A stretch of DNA of 64,000 nucleotides from Acanthosepion esculentum (lineage: Eukaryota; Mollusca; Cephalopoda; Sepiida; Sepiidae). The stretch is taken from assembly GCA_964036315.1 (NCBI GenBank), contig OZ038487.1, positions 55,383,909 through 55,447,908 on the forward strand. The letters run 5' to 3'. Below, one piece after another: positions 43,747 to 53,970 of this stretch. Below the pieces are notes generated by a model. The model had not been told where the DNA came from, made no database searches, and saw nothing but the letters and a program-made list of their open reading frames with translations. The first letter of the stretch is position 1, and the number at the start of each line of letters is the position of its first letter. A program made the position numbers and the translations under genes.

Positions 43747-44197
43747 GTGTCCTGAGTATGACGATAAACTACATCTGCATCCTGGGTAAGACGATAAACT
43801 ATGTCCAATAGCAAGACCTCTGATCAGGAGGTTTTGAGGAGCTTGGAACCACCTCTTAACTGCTGGTGTTCTCAGGCCCACTTTGACCCAGGGTGGTAGC
43901 ACCTGTTAGGGTCCGAGCTATGGGCAAATAGTTAAACCCCAAACTGGGGTTAAAACACTAAGAAAGTGTAAAAATAGGTTTTAATACCAAAAATACTTTG
44001 TAAAAAATTACCAACAATAAATTTTTGAAGAAAAATTACCAGCAATACATTTTTGAAAAAAAAACTATTACCAGCAATATATTTTTGGAAAAAAATTATT
44101 ACCAGCTATACATTAATGAAAAAAAAATATTACCAGCAATAAAAAATTTGTCAGCATTAAATAACTCATTGAGGTTGATATGCTGTAAACCAAACCA
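43747..44197 (+). mobile_element. R1 retroposon, full copy with 13-bp target duplication
   Basis: AACAACATTTCTG occurs at 43734-43746 and again at 44198-44210. Between them: two 5' units ('gtatgacgataaactacatc', 'gtaagacgataaactatgtc'), the conserved middle, five 'attaccagcaata' units spaced about 30 bp, and the terminus 'cattaaataactcattgagg' with an AAACCAAACCAAAC tail. The A-rich tail makes the first two bases of the right duplication ambiguous. Confidence 0.9.
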
Positions 44198-44540
44198 AAC
44201 AACATTTCTGTATGATGTCTCCTTTCAGGATACAGGCGATCATGTCTCATTACAACATCCGATCCTTTATAGTACTTATCAATGTTTGTCTTTTCCTTAT
44301 CGCTCCCATTCCAATTTTTGGATATTTTAAACTGGCCATCAAAGCTGATCACAGAATTTAGAAATTGCAAAGAAATGAAACAATATCTGACCATACACCT
44401 CAAAACTGGTTAATCCATTTTAGAGGGTTACTCATCTGTTGAAATAAAGTCCAGAATTGGATAATCATCATTTGTTGATTATGATAATTGAAAATGCTTA
44501 TATTGAAGAGATTCAGATCACCAGCACTTTTAAACTTTTT

Positions 44541-44735
44541 TAGTAGCCTAAGATGTCTGGGGAAATAGTAGCCTACTCAATATATCAGTTTCATATATAA
44601 CATGACTGGTAATGTAAAAGATATTCGTGCAGAAAATGACATCAGTAAGCTAAATTTAAATTCTTCCTAGTCTGTGACATTCACTTTCACACAAATTCCC
44701 CTTATGTAGGCATCAATCTGTTTCTTCTCTCCACT
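44541..44735 (+). repeat. 195-bp direct duplication, copy 1
   Basis: Begins 'tagtagcctaagatgtctgg' and ends 'ttcttctctccact'. 45613-45807 is the same length with four substitutions that I can see. Confidence 0.92.
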
Positions 44736-44959
44736 GAAAGATGCCACATGAAGAACATTAGCTAGATACAACAGTTTTCTCAGATCAATGACTGAAAATG
44801 GCTTCAAGCTAATGAAATTTCTAGGTTGTAAAGAAGATAATTCTTTATCAAATCTTATAGACAGGTGCTACAGAATAATAAATAAAGAATTTTACCAAAT
44901 AGTACAAACTATATCACTTGAAGAAGCAACAACTAAAAGAGATAGCACATGTAGCAGGA

Positions 44960-45440
44960 AAGAAAATAATGATAAGATGCTGACTTTCCACACTAATTTA
45001 AACAAAAGGTTAGGAAGAAAACTCCTATCAGTACAAGAAAGTGCGCTAACATTTAGTAGACTCAGGAAGCCTATTTTCTTGAAAAACTATTTTAAGATAA
45101 AGGTTTTATAAATTTCAACTGAGAGTAATACAAACTGTTTGGTCAATGAATGTCAAATATTTCCTTATAAGGAAACGGCTAATTTCATCATTACTGTATC
45201 AATAAGTAGATATTAATTAACAATTAATATTGTTAGCTGGCTATTTACACTACCTTAATCAAAAAGTTAGGAAGGAAAGCCACACCAGTACTTGAAAAAG
45301 TGATAAGAATTAATGAACTTAAGAAAAGTATTTTCCTGAAAAATATTTCAGTTTTCCTAAATTTCCTTCAGCAGTAAGGCTAACTGTTCAATTAATGAAT
45401 ATTAAATGTTTCCTGCATGGAAACAGCTATTCTCACTATT
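44960..45440 (+). repeat. Two tandem R2 copies
   Basis: 44980-45190 and 45225-45440 both run from 'aaaaggttaggaagaaaac' or 'aaaagttaggaaggaaagc' to 'tatttccttataaggaaacg' or 'gtttcctgcatggaaacagc'. They are about 245 bp apart and diverged. Confidence 0.65.
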
Positions 45441-45612
45441 ACTACTGGGCTTAAAAAAAACAACACAAAACTTACAAAATAAAAAAAATGAAATTACTTT
45501 TGGTATACCCCAATCAATTTATCATTTTTGATGGCATATAAGACACCCCACCACCAACAACATATTTACATTCATTATTTCTGTATTATTGAGTGGAACT
45601 AATTTTAAGTAC

Positions 45613-45807
45613 TAGTAGCCTAAGATGTCTGGGGAAATAGTAGCCTACTCAATATATCAGTTTCATATATAACATGACCAGTAATGTAATAGATATTGGT
45701 GCAGAAAATGACATCAGTAAGCTAAATTTAAATTCTTCCTAGTCTGTGACATTCACTTTCACACAAATTCCCCTTATGTAGGCATCAATCTGTTTCTTCT
45801 CTCCACT
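45613..45807 (+). repeat. 195-bp direct duplication, copy 2
   Basis: Partner of 44541-44735, offset 1,072 bp. It is followed at once by a SINE-A body fragment, whereas copy 1 is followed by unrelated sequence. Confidence 0.92.
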
Positions 45808-46200
45808 CCTAGCTATTGGTTAAATAAACAGGTAGATTGGGTTCTCTAATCTTGGAGGGTATCGGGAAACCATTCCACTATATTTTCCAAGAACACATGG
45901 CAATTCACAGATAATAAATAAAAGTGGAGATTCATGATTATCTACACGCTGAACAGACATTGCATTAAAAATATATCTATATAAAACCTAGAAGAAAGAA
46001 GGCTTTTCAGGTGAAGAGAATGTCTAGACACCAAGCAGGATTAGAAGCAAGACCTGTCAAAAGGCAGATGAACCTTCATGCAGGATCTAAGGTCATTTCG
46101 CATAATGGGATACACAGGGCTCTATAACATAATTTGCAGATAAGAAATAAAAATGCAGAGTCATGATTGCCTATGTCTTGAAGTGACATTATATTAAAAT
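45808..46200 (+). mobile_element. SINE-A related fragments
   Basis: 'ctattggttaaataaacagg' and 'attgggttctctaatcttgg' match the SINE-A body on the plus strand. The 3' extension ('acatggcaattcacagataa', 'catgattatctacacgctga') appears twice, at 45895 and 46125. Confidence 0.55.
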
Positions 46201-47635
46201 ATATATATATATATATAAAACAAAAAAGATATATTTTTATTCATGTTTTGGTGAAAAAATTGGATGTCATATACCATCAAATGAGGTAATCATAGTAAAC
46301 ACTGGTACATATAAAATTTAAGAGACATCAAATATGAGGTATTATTGAGAGAAATCTGCTGAAAATGAAAATAAAGCCAAACTGTTCACTAAGGCTATTT
46401 TAAGATTGTCTTTATTCAAAATAAACAATAACAGGCTTTGTTGCATTTTGCTTGAACTTGTCCTCGGAGGATTGATTTGTAAAGGCTTCACTGTGAAAAA
46501 AAAGGGGTAATTTTGATCAGATAAATCTGATGGAAGTTGAAGACTAAAGTGAAAGAAAACATCAACTTTTTGGTATATCTTGATTAGATGAAAAATGACA
46601 TTATTCATTCTTCCGATGAAAATATATAGGAACAATACCCTTAGGAAAACCTTGCTATCTGACTGGATTAATAATATTTTTTATGCAGATGGAAAACTTG
46701 TTAATAATGTTTCTCTCCCTGACAAACTGTCAACTTCCATCAACAAGAAAATTACCTTGTCTGAATTCTTTAAAAAAGAATGTCACATCTTACTTAAGTT
46801 ATCAAGACCCTAAATTATCAACGAATGGTTTAAAATAGTGATATCCATTGCAAAAAAATTTTTTTTGCCTTGATGAATCATATCTGCAAATTAAAATCTG
46901 GGCTCTCTATGAATTTATGTGTTTACTAATTATATGGACTCATGGCCTGAATCTTTGTCCCTCAATTCTATGAATCCAGAAAAATGAAATGATGACAAAA
47001 GTTAAACAGAAAGAAAATTATAAACAAGTTAAAGTAATATTACTAAATTTCTTTCATCATTATTTCAGTTGCTTTTTCTTACACTATTAATATTAACTAG
47101 CAGTGCTTGTGGAAATTTCAGTTCTCCTATTTGAGTTTTCTGATGAACCATAATTAGTAAATTCCCTTATTTCATTGTTAATTATTTGAGCTTAAAAACT
47201 TTAATAAAATATTGTGGTAACAATGACAAATATGAAGGCAGGCCGTTAAAGAAGTAAGAGGGTACAAATGAAAAGTTTCAACATTAAATAGCGATTCTAT
47301 TTCACTAAATCAGGTGTTAAACACATGAGAACCTTTGGGCCTTCTCTATCTTCCCATCTTTCTTCTTATTATGTCTGCTTTCTTTTACTCACTAAATCAA
47401 ACAGATTTTATAAATTTTTCTTCCATGTTTCCTCAAAATCAAAATGAAATGACCTATTATTTATATAAAGTAATGGCATGGTGTCTGCATATTCTAACTT
47501 AGTAATTAACAGAGGAACAAGCAAAATTTTAATATGATTATGGATGTGTGGCTAATTTAATGCGTATTGGCATAAAATGTGGAATTGGTGAGCCTAGTTC
47601 AAGTTCTTGCCTATTCCTCTACATTTATTTCTATG
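46201..47635. other. No recognised feature
   Basis: An open frame at 46595-46813 includes 'DWINNIFYADGKLVNNVSLP' but matches no family I can name. Termini-like 'tgtcatataccatcaaatga' at 46268 mirrors 45525-45545. Confidence 0.4.
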
Positions 47636-47639
47636 TTAA

Positions 47640-47890
47640 TGCTCTCCAGAAACCTGAAATTTTCTCTCCAAAGCTATGGTTAAATAGTAGAGAAAATTGG
47701 GTTCTGTAGCTTAGTGTGGCAGGCAGTCTAGAAGAAAGACTACTCTAAATTCAAAACCATAGAAAAGGCAATAGGAAAGCACTCTGCTATGTTTCCTAAG
47801 AAATCATGGAAATTCACAGATATTAAAGAAAAATGAACCTATGGAAAGCCATAATAACCAATGTCATTAAAAGATGAGACAATGTTCAGT
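47640..47890 (+). mobile_element. SINE-A related copy
   Basis: 'agctatggttaaatagtaga', 'ttgggttctgtagcttagtg' and 'ctactctaaattcaaaacca' are the plus-strand version of the SINE-A body. The 3' extension 'aaatcatggaaattcacaga' follows, ending 'aatgtcattaaaagatgaga'. Confidence 0.65.
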
Positions 47891-48224
47891 CATTATCTAT
47901 CTGTCTTATCCTCATAATCTTCACTTCCCACCACAAACTTATCATTCTTATCACATCTCATGCACCATAACCATTTTAACAGTAACTCTGTACTGGGTGA
48001 ACTATTGTATATAAAAAATAGAAAATTTTAATAATAGTAAAAATAGCTTTAATTTTATCCTTATACTGTCAACCATTATTAATTTTTAACTAGTATTTCT
48101 TTCTTCTTTTAGTTACTTTCCTTTATTCTAATTATTTAACATCATTTGGGGAAAAAAAGAATGACATTCAATGGTTAAGTTTGGTCTTTTGCACATTTTG
48201 GTCTCTCTAACTGAAGCAATAGAG

Positions 48225-48790
48225 CAGCTGTTGGACTAAGATTTCTTGGGACAAAAAAAAGCCTGCAAATGTAAAAATGGTTGATTCTCCATGCCACTTC
48301 AGAAAATACCTGACTCCTCCTGTTATTCTCTCTCTTTACAAGAGCCAGATCAGATGCAAACTAGTGTATTGCTGCCATATATCTGGTCTGCAGTAACTCA
48401 ATTGTCACTTACCAGAGTTTAATAGCGTTTATGCAGCCTTGTGGCTGATGAATTATTTCAATCCTACAGCCCATTTATATTAATTAAACATCACAAGCCT
48501 CTTGCTACTCTATTGTTATTTCCATGCCAAATGTTCAGATAATCTACATTCTTTAGTTCCACTAGGTCAGGCCTTCACATTTAAGACATCTCATGCCACT
48601 TACATGGGTTGAATCATCCTCATTCCCTTCATATTGCATTGGTAAGAATAAAGTTCAACTCAGACAGCTTCTTTTTGAGAACCACTGTTTTGTGGAACAA
48701 ACTCCAGTGTGGATACTTCTTTGATCATTAAAATCTTAATCATTTCAAGTCTCAGGTCAGCTGTTATCTATACTACATATCCTCATAGTC
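48225..48790 (+). pseudogene. LINE-b reverse transcriptase C-terminal relic
   Basis: 'IEYCCHIWSA' is recovered after frame shift near 48370. 'HPHSLHIALVRIKFNSDSFF' and 'LRTTVLWNKLQCGYF' follow near 48610-48720, then 'NLNHFKSQV'. This is the second LINE-b subtype, also seen at 13830-14200. An A-run at 48797 may be its tail. Confidence 0.75.
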
Positions 48791-49224
48791 TCTTAATAAA
48801 AAAAAGATAAGCAAGAAATTATAAAATATATATTCATATGCTTTAACAATAAGGGGATATTCTAGCAAGATAATGTATTGCATCACTGTTGCCAAAATTA
48901 CCCAGAATTCATTTGTAGTGTTTTCTGGAGATTTCTAACGAATGGGGTGGCCACCATGTTTGCCTGATATGTGTCCAAAATGGTATTTATGGCACATATT
49001 TTTATGCTGGAGAGGTCTATTCCCATGCAAGATTTTGTACCTACAAATACCAGTGAGATGTGGACAGCTATCAAGATGACATGACTCAACATCTCTTCAG
49101 AGTTCTTCCAAACACTTGTGAAAGCAATGACATGTCGAGTCACTGCACTTCACTGGGTGAGAGAAAACCTGCACAATATATCTTACTTTTCCATCTGTAG
49201 GATGGATATTCAGCTAGGTTTTTT
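48791..49224. other. No recognised feature
   Basis: No repeat or coding signal identified. Confidence 0.4.
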
Positions 49225-50235
49225 TTTTAATAAATATTCAAATAAATTTAACATACATTTCTTTTTATATCCTTTCTGGTAAAATGTAATTACTTTCCAC
49301 ATATCTTAATATTTGAATGAATTTAACATACATTTCTTTTTATATCCTTTCTGGTAAAATGCAACTACTTTCCACATATCTTAATATTTGAATGAATTTA
49401 ACATACATTTCTTTTTATATCCTTTCTGGTAAAATATAATTACTGTATATATTTATATAATGCGTGATGTCTATTTTAAATACTTCTGTACTTTTTTGAC
49501 TACAGTAAATGGATATTATTATCACTCTCCCGTCGAACTCGACGTATCAGGGTCAGACAGATCAGTTCCCAGAAACTGAAAGCCCAACAGCCGCACAGGA
49601 TTTGATTATAGTGGTGAAGGCTTTGTGCAGGGCCATCCACACTTTTTGGAGGGACGAATACTGGTGCAACGGATGCCACAAGGTCCCCAAACGACCCTCC
49701 GCAGGTTTTGAATTCAGAGTTTTCCTTCTCCTAGACCAGTTGCCATCCAAGGCTATAGAACCCAGTCTGTCCTGCTATTTACCCATAGTTGGAGGGAGAA
49801 GAAGAGGATTCACACCTTTCCCAAGGGTATTAGCACGTAAGTGAATGTAATGAATCGACTGGAATTCGAACTCGGCTCTCCGATTCCTCAATCCAAGCCG
49901 TTATCCATTACTCCACCGTAATATATAGTTTGGATATATAGTTTGGTCAACAGCGTAGCCAAGACCAGCAGTACATATGCTAATTTTATATCTCATCTAT
50001 GATGTGACACCCTTAAAATTAGCTTCAAAATTAGGTCTTCAAAAGTCGCATGATATGTGAGTATATATGGTACTTTCCAAATACCCTAATATTTGAATAA
50101 ATTTAACATACTTTTGTTATTATATTTTTTGTGACAAAATGTAATTACTTTCTGACTAACTGAAGATTTGAATAAATTTAACATACATTTGTTTTTATTT
50201 CTGTCAAAAACGTAATTACTTTCCAGAGAACCTCA
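49225..50235. repeat. 75-bp tandem array, interrupted by SINE-A
   Basis: 'aacatacatttctttttata' recurs at 49250, 49325 and 49400 (period 75). Diverged units continue at 50105 and 50178 after a 600-bp interruption that contains SINE-A (49510-49920) and a 'cacatatcatgcgac'-type segment. The two sides share 'taatatttgaat-aatttaacata' and 'gtaattacttt'. Confidence 0.85.
49510..49922 (-). mobile_element. SINE-A, best-preserved copy
   Basis: Minus-strand 5' end near 49918 reads 'cggtggagtaatggataacg' (A-box region) and then 'cgagttcgaattccagtcga' (B box GTTCGAATTCC). The body includes 'taaatagcaggacagactgg', 'ggcaactggtctaggagaag' and 'tttggggaccttgtggcatc'. It ends with 'gtcgagttcgacgggagagt' near 49528. 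Length about 400 bp. The head resembles tRNA(Lys)-derived cephalopod SINEs. Confidence 0.88.
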
Positions 50236-50429
50236 AACTTGGTAGATTGTGCCAACTTAGGTTCATCGACATATTTGAGAATCAAAATTGCTGCAATTTT
50301 CACTCACCAGAAGAGGGCACATTTTTTCAGTACCCAGTAAACAAAATTTGTAGGACAGATTATGGTACATTATCAATATTTTTTGTCAAGTATTGTTAAT
50401 TCTGTCAGCTGTACATTAATAGAAATTCT

Positions 50430-50525
50430 CAAGAGAATTTGAACATAATGAACTTGACTGGAATTGGAATTTGGCTCTCTAATTTCTCTCTCTGCACTGT
50501 TTTTCAGTACACCACTTGCACATCC
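50430..50525 (-). mobile_element. SINE-A head fragment
   Basis: 'aacttgactggaattggaat' and 'ttggctctctaatttctc' match the SINE-A head at 49850-49890; the body is absent. Confidence 0.55.
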
Positions 50526-51230
50526 ACTACTTTAATAGCATATATTATTGTTTGATTTTCATATCTATGGATGGCCATAACCTTGTGCCATACAAAACTA
50601 TGCTTAGTAAATATCAATTATGGAAGCATCGATGTGAAAGAAAATGCTTTCACTTAAGAAAGAAGAATGTTTTCATCACAGAAAGTAAATACTATGAATA
50701 AAACTCTGAGGTCATAGGTAGCAACTAAAAACATTAAATGTACTGGAAAATTCTTTAATAATCCTTTATTCATTTTAGCAATGAGTTGAGAATAAAATCT
50801 TCCACCAATTTTAAGGTTTCAGTCATCTTGACTCTGGATTTTTAAAGCTCTGTTATTATTTCTATTGATCAGCTTTGTGCTTTGTCTGGCTTCGTTGTTC
50901 TGATCAGCTGATTCCAGAGAAGCACTTGAAGATCAAACAAACTATGTGGTCATCTGGTCAGCCTTTATCATTACCCGCTCTGGATGGACACCTCACCAAG
51001 TATGAACCTACTGCCTTTTGGCTACTGGGCTGGACATAAAAAGAATTTGTCCCAAGTGGACACTGGTCATGCTTCCTAAGCCCTAAAGTGGAGCAATGAA
51101 AGTTTTGATAAAATAGGTTTCTTCACTTTTCTTTCAACATTTACCTGACAGGAATCGGTAAAAAGAATTCATGTTAACCTTGCAGTTTTATAAAAGGTGA
51201 ATAAAGTACAATATATTTCAGAATAAAGTC
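50526..51230. other. No recognised feature
   Basis: 50570-50620 ('ccttgtgccatacaaaacta') may be a SINE-B 3' scrap. The rest is unassigned. Confidence 0.4.
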
Positions 51231-51232
51231 AT

Positions 51233-51474
51233 TATTTTATATAATAGTTTATTTGAAAGAAAGTTATTTATATGATAAAAATATTGTTTATATAATAGAA
51301 ATGTCTTTGTATGATAGAAATTGGTTTATATGAGATAAACTTATTTATATGATAAAAATATGGTTTATATGATAGAAATGATATTTATACGATGGAAATT
51401 GGTTTATCAAGATAAACTTGTTTACATGATAAAACATGGTTTACTTTTTATAAAAATACGGTTTATATGCTAGT
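51233..51474 (+). repeat. Degenerate ~19-20-bp tandem repeat
   Basis: Units such as 'tttatatgataaaaatatgg' and 'tttatatgatagaaattgg' repeat about twelve times with small indels. Confidence 0.85.
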
Positions 51475-51577
51475 TTCTATGAAAACTGTGTTATATCACT
51501 TGGTTAATACAATAGTAAACTTGACAAACTTCAACCGTTATTATCTGTCTATATTTCTGAGATGAGGTATTATATAC

Positions 51578-51989
51578 ATTATTTACATTATTCGGACTAT
51601 CTTTGTCACCATATTTATTACAACGTTTCAGCCATTGTACACTCCAGCCTTGTTCAAGTGGTTGGAATGTCTAACTGAACCCTTTATTTCGCTCACTGGG
51701 GTAGACTGTTCTAGTTCCACGTGCCATGTTTAATGGATGTCAGTTATCAGTTATCTCCTGTTAATTTCCCTCTGAAAGTTCTCCACTGCCTTAACCGGGT
51801 ATTGAACTCACACTCTTTGGGTCCTGTCACTAGATCTAACCAACGCTTTTACTCACTGTGTCATGTGTCCCTGAGGACATCTGTGTATGAATTTCTGGGT
51901 ATTATATACCTAATGTCTTCAGGAACCTTATTACTGGTTCCCATATTGTATTCATTTCTATGCTTGGTCGGCTCAGGAGATTTTTGTAG
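51578..51989 (-). repeat. Penelope-like element, inverted left terminal repeat
   Basis: This 412-bp segment is the reverse complement of most of 52801-53312. It includes the tRNA-like piece ('gggtattgaactcacactct' in this orientation), the reverse complement of the endonuclease C-terminus ('ggttcccatattgtattcat') and the CTGAAGAAG-like motif. It stops at 'gagatttttgtag', where the coding strand's FVDD begins. Confidence 0.88.
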
Positions 51990-52915
51990 ATGACATCTTC
52001 ATACTCTGGCCACACCAGGAAGATATTCAGGTTCTACTGGACCATGTGAACTCAATAAGACCTTCGATACAGTTCACTATGGAGAAAGAGAGTAACAACA
52101 CACTCCCATTCCTGGATGTTCTAATATCTCGAACAGAGCATGGGTTCAAGACATCCGTATACCGTAAACCAACATTCACTGGACAGTACCTCAATTTAAA
52201 AATCCCACCATCCATACAGCGTAAAGAAAGGGATCGTCCGCTGCTTACAACAGTGAGCAAAAGTCATAAGTGGCGACCAAGAGACATTAGATAAAGAATT
52301 GGTCAGTATGAGTAGTATCCTACAACGTAACAACTACCCTGGGTACATGGCAGCAGCCCCCAAAAATTGGGATAGGTGGTTACAAGAGGAGGACAACACT
52401 CAGAAAACAGTCTGCCTGCCTTATGTGAAGGGGTTATCAGAGAAAATACAAAGGATCTGCGGTCCATATAACATCAGGACAATCTTCAAAAGCTTGATGA
52501 CACTTCAATGATATCTGTCCCGAGTAAGACCCCCCCTCATAGAGGAGAACATAACTGTGTGTACCCTATCCCGTGCAGCTGCGAAAAGAAATATAAAGGG
52601 GAGACAGGCCGCCTCCTTATGGTAAGGCTTCAAGAACACCAGAGAGCTGTAACATGAGGGGAAATGGAAAAATCAGGCATGGCTGACCACATTTGGTGAG
52701 AAAAGGGAGATCACCACCCTCTGTGGGATCAGGTTGAGATCATAGACAAAAAACATCATTGGAAAATTCATAAACTTAAGGAATCAGCACATATGCTAGG
52801 CTACAAAAATCTCCTGAGCCGACCAAGCATAGAAATGAATACAATATGGGAACCAGTAATAAGGAGTGCCAGAGAAAACCAACAACAACAAAAATTGCAA
52901 TATGAGGTCTGGTAA
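51983..52915 (+). pseudogene. Penelope-like reverse transcriptase end plus GIY-YIG endonuclease, broken
   Basis: Reverse transcriptase part: FVDD (51983-51994), 'FILWPHQEDIQVLLDHVNSI', 'IQFTMEKESNNTLPFLDVLI' and 'TSVYRKPTFTGQYLNL', then in another frame 'VCLPYVKGLSEKIQRICGPY'. These are the palm motif and thumb region typical of Penelope-like elements. Endonuclease part (about 52556-52880): 'VYPIPCSCEKKYKGETGR', where the YIG tyrosine triad reads YKG. 'VRLQEHQRAV' and 'ADHIW' come next, then 'NLLSRPSIEMNTIWEPVI'. Stops interrupt after RAVT and after ADHIW, with frameshifts between domains. Everything upstream of FVDD is missing. Confidence 0.9.
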
Positions 52916-53312
52916 AAAATCATGCAATGATAACAGCAAAAATTGCAATATGAGCACTGGTAAAAAATGATACTGAAGACATTAGGTTCTTAATACCCAG
53001 AAATTCATACAGATATCTTCAAGGATGGCACAGTGGATAAAGGCGTTGGTTAGATCCAGTGACATGACCCAAAGAGTGTGAGTTCAATACCCAATTAAGT
53101 CAGTGGAGAACTTTCAGAGGGAAATTAACAGGAGATAACTGACATCATTAAACATGGCACTTAGAACTAGAACAGTCTACCCCAATGAGCAAAATAAAGG
53201 GTTCAGTTTGACATTCCGACCATCTGAAGAAGGCTGGAGCATACAATGGCCGAAACATTGTAATAAATATGGCGACAAAGATGAGGACAGTAATCCGAAT
53301 AATGTAAATAAT
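52801..53312 (+). repeat. Penelope-like element, right terminal repeat (3' tail)
   Basis: Inverted partner of 51578-51989. It is about 100 bp longer because of a tandemly repeated 'gcaaaaattgcaatatgag' segment (52890-52965). Contains a tRNA-like piece at 53026-53110 and 'ctgaagaaggctggagcata' with 'gccgaaacattg' at 53224-53260. Confidence 0.88.
53026..53112 (+). other. tRNA-like segment inside the Penelope-like tail
   Basis: 'gatggcacagtggataaagg' resembles an A-box region, and 'gagttcaatacccaa' 50 bp later a B box. It is present in both inverted arms, so it belongs to the element rather than being a private SINE insertion. Not a functional tRNA: the acceptor stem cannot be closed. Confidence 0.6.
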
Positions 53313-53718
53313 TTGACCTTTACGTCTGAAAAAAAAATAGTGTGTCACAGGACAGTTTTTCCATTGACACTGTTATTATTTTAACTACCGTCACTCTTTG
53401 GCAATGTTTATTGTTTTAAAAAGTCATGATTAGAATTTTAATAAAATTTAAATATGAGGAAAAACATTTTTTTTGTTTTTGAGAATTTACAACAAAAATA
53501 TTAAACACTATTTTTTATAGATTATAAATTTATAATATGATTTATATATTAGATTGTCTATTTACAAGATTAATTTTGTATTTACAACATTCTAAAATCT
53601 AATTAAAACTAATGCAATATGTATCATTTACCAATTTATAAAGAAATAAATAAAAAAACATTTTTTTATTCATAAATTTATATACATTTACAAAATTGTT
53701 AAAATATGGGAATCAACT
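53313..53718. other. No recognised feature
   Basis: AT-rich, unassigned. Confidence 0.4.
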
Positions 53719-53719
53719 A

Positions 53720-53970
53720 AAGGGTGTTCCAATAACTTGAACTGATTTTAATATGAATTAAGTTTAAGCGTCTAATGATTTTTTCTTTTTCTTTCAGATT
53801 TGGCGGACATTTGGGCGATATTATTTTTCACACATAATTGCCATGATTTAATGATCCAGTAGTGAAATAATTAAATTTTCACCAAAACATTGATTTTGTT
53901 TACTGCAGACTTTGATCTGTCTTAATGAAACACCCTTTTATATAATCCGTCTTAATGAAACACCCTATAT
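53720..53970. mobile_element. ~218-bp MITE with a duplicated right end
   Basis: 'agggtgttccaataacttga' at 53720 is opposed by 'cttaatgaaacacccttt' ending at 53937. The right terminal 'gtcttaatgaaacaccct' is repeated at 53948-53965. Inverted similarity is confined to the outer ~12 bp. Confidence 0.5.

Noticed and set aside
49850..49922. tRNA(Lys) gene
   Set aside because: The tRNA-like head is continuous with a 330-bp body found in many copies in the window; it is a SINE promoter region.
53224..53262. Canonical active hammerhead ribozyme
   Set aside because: There is an extra A between CTGAAGA and stem II, and convincing stems I and III are not visible by eye. Kept only as a hammerhead-like motif.
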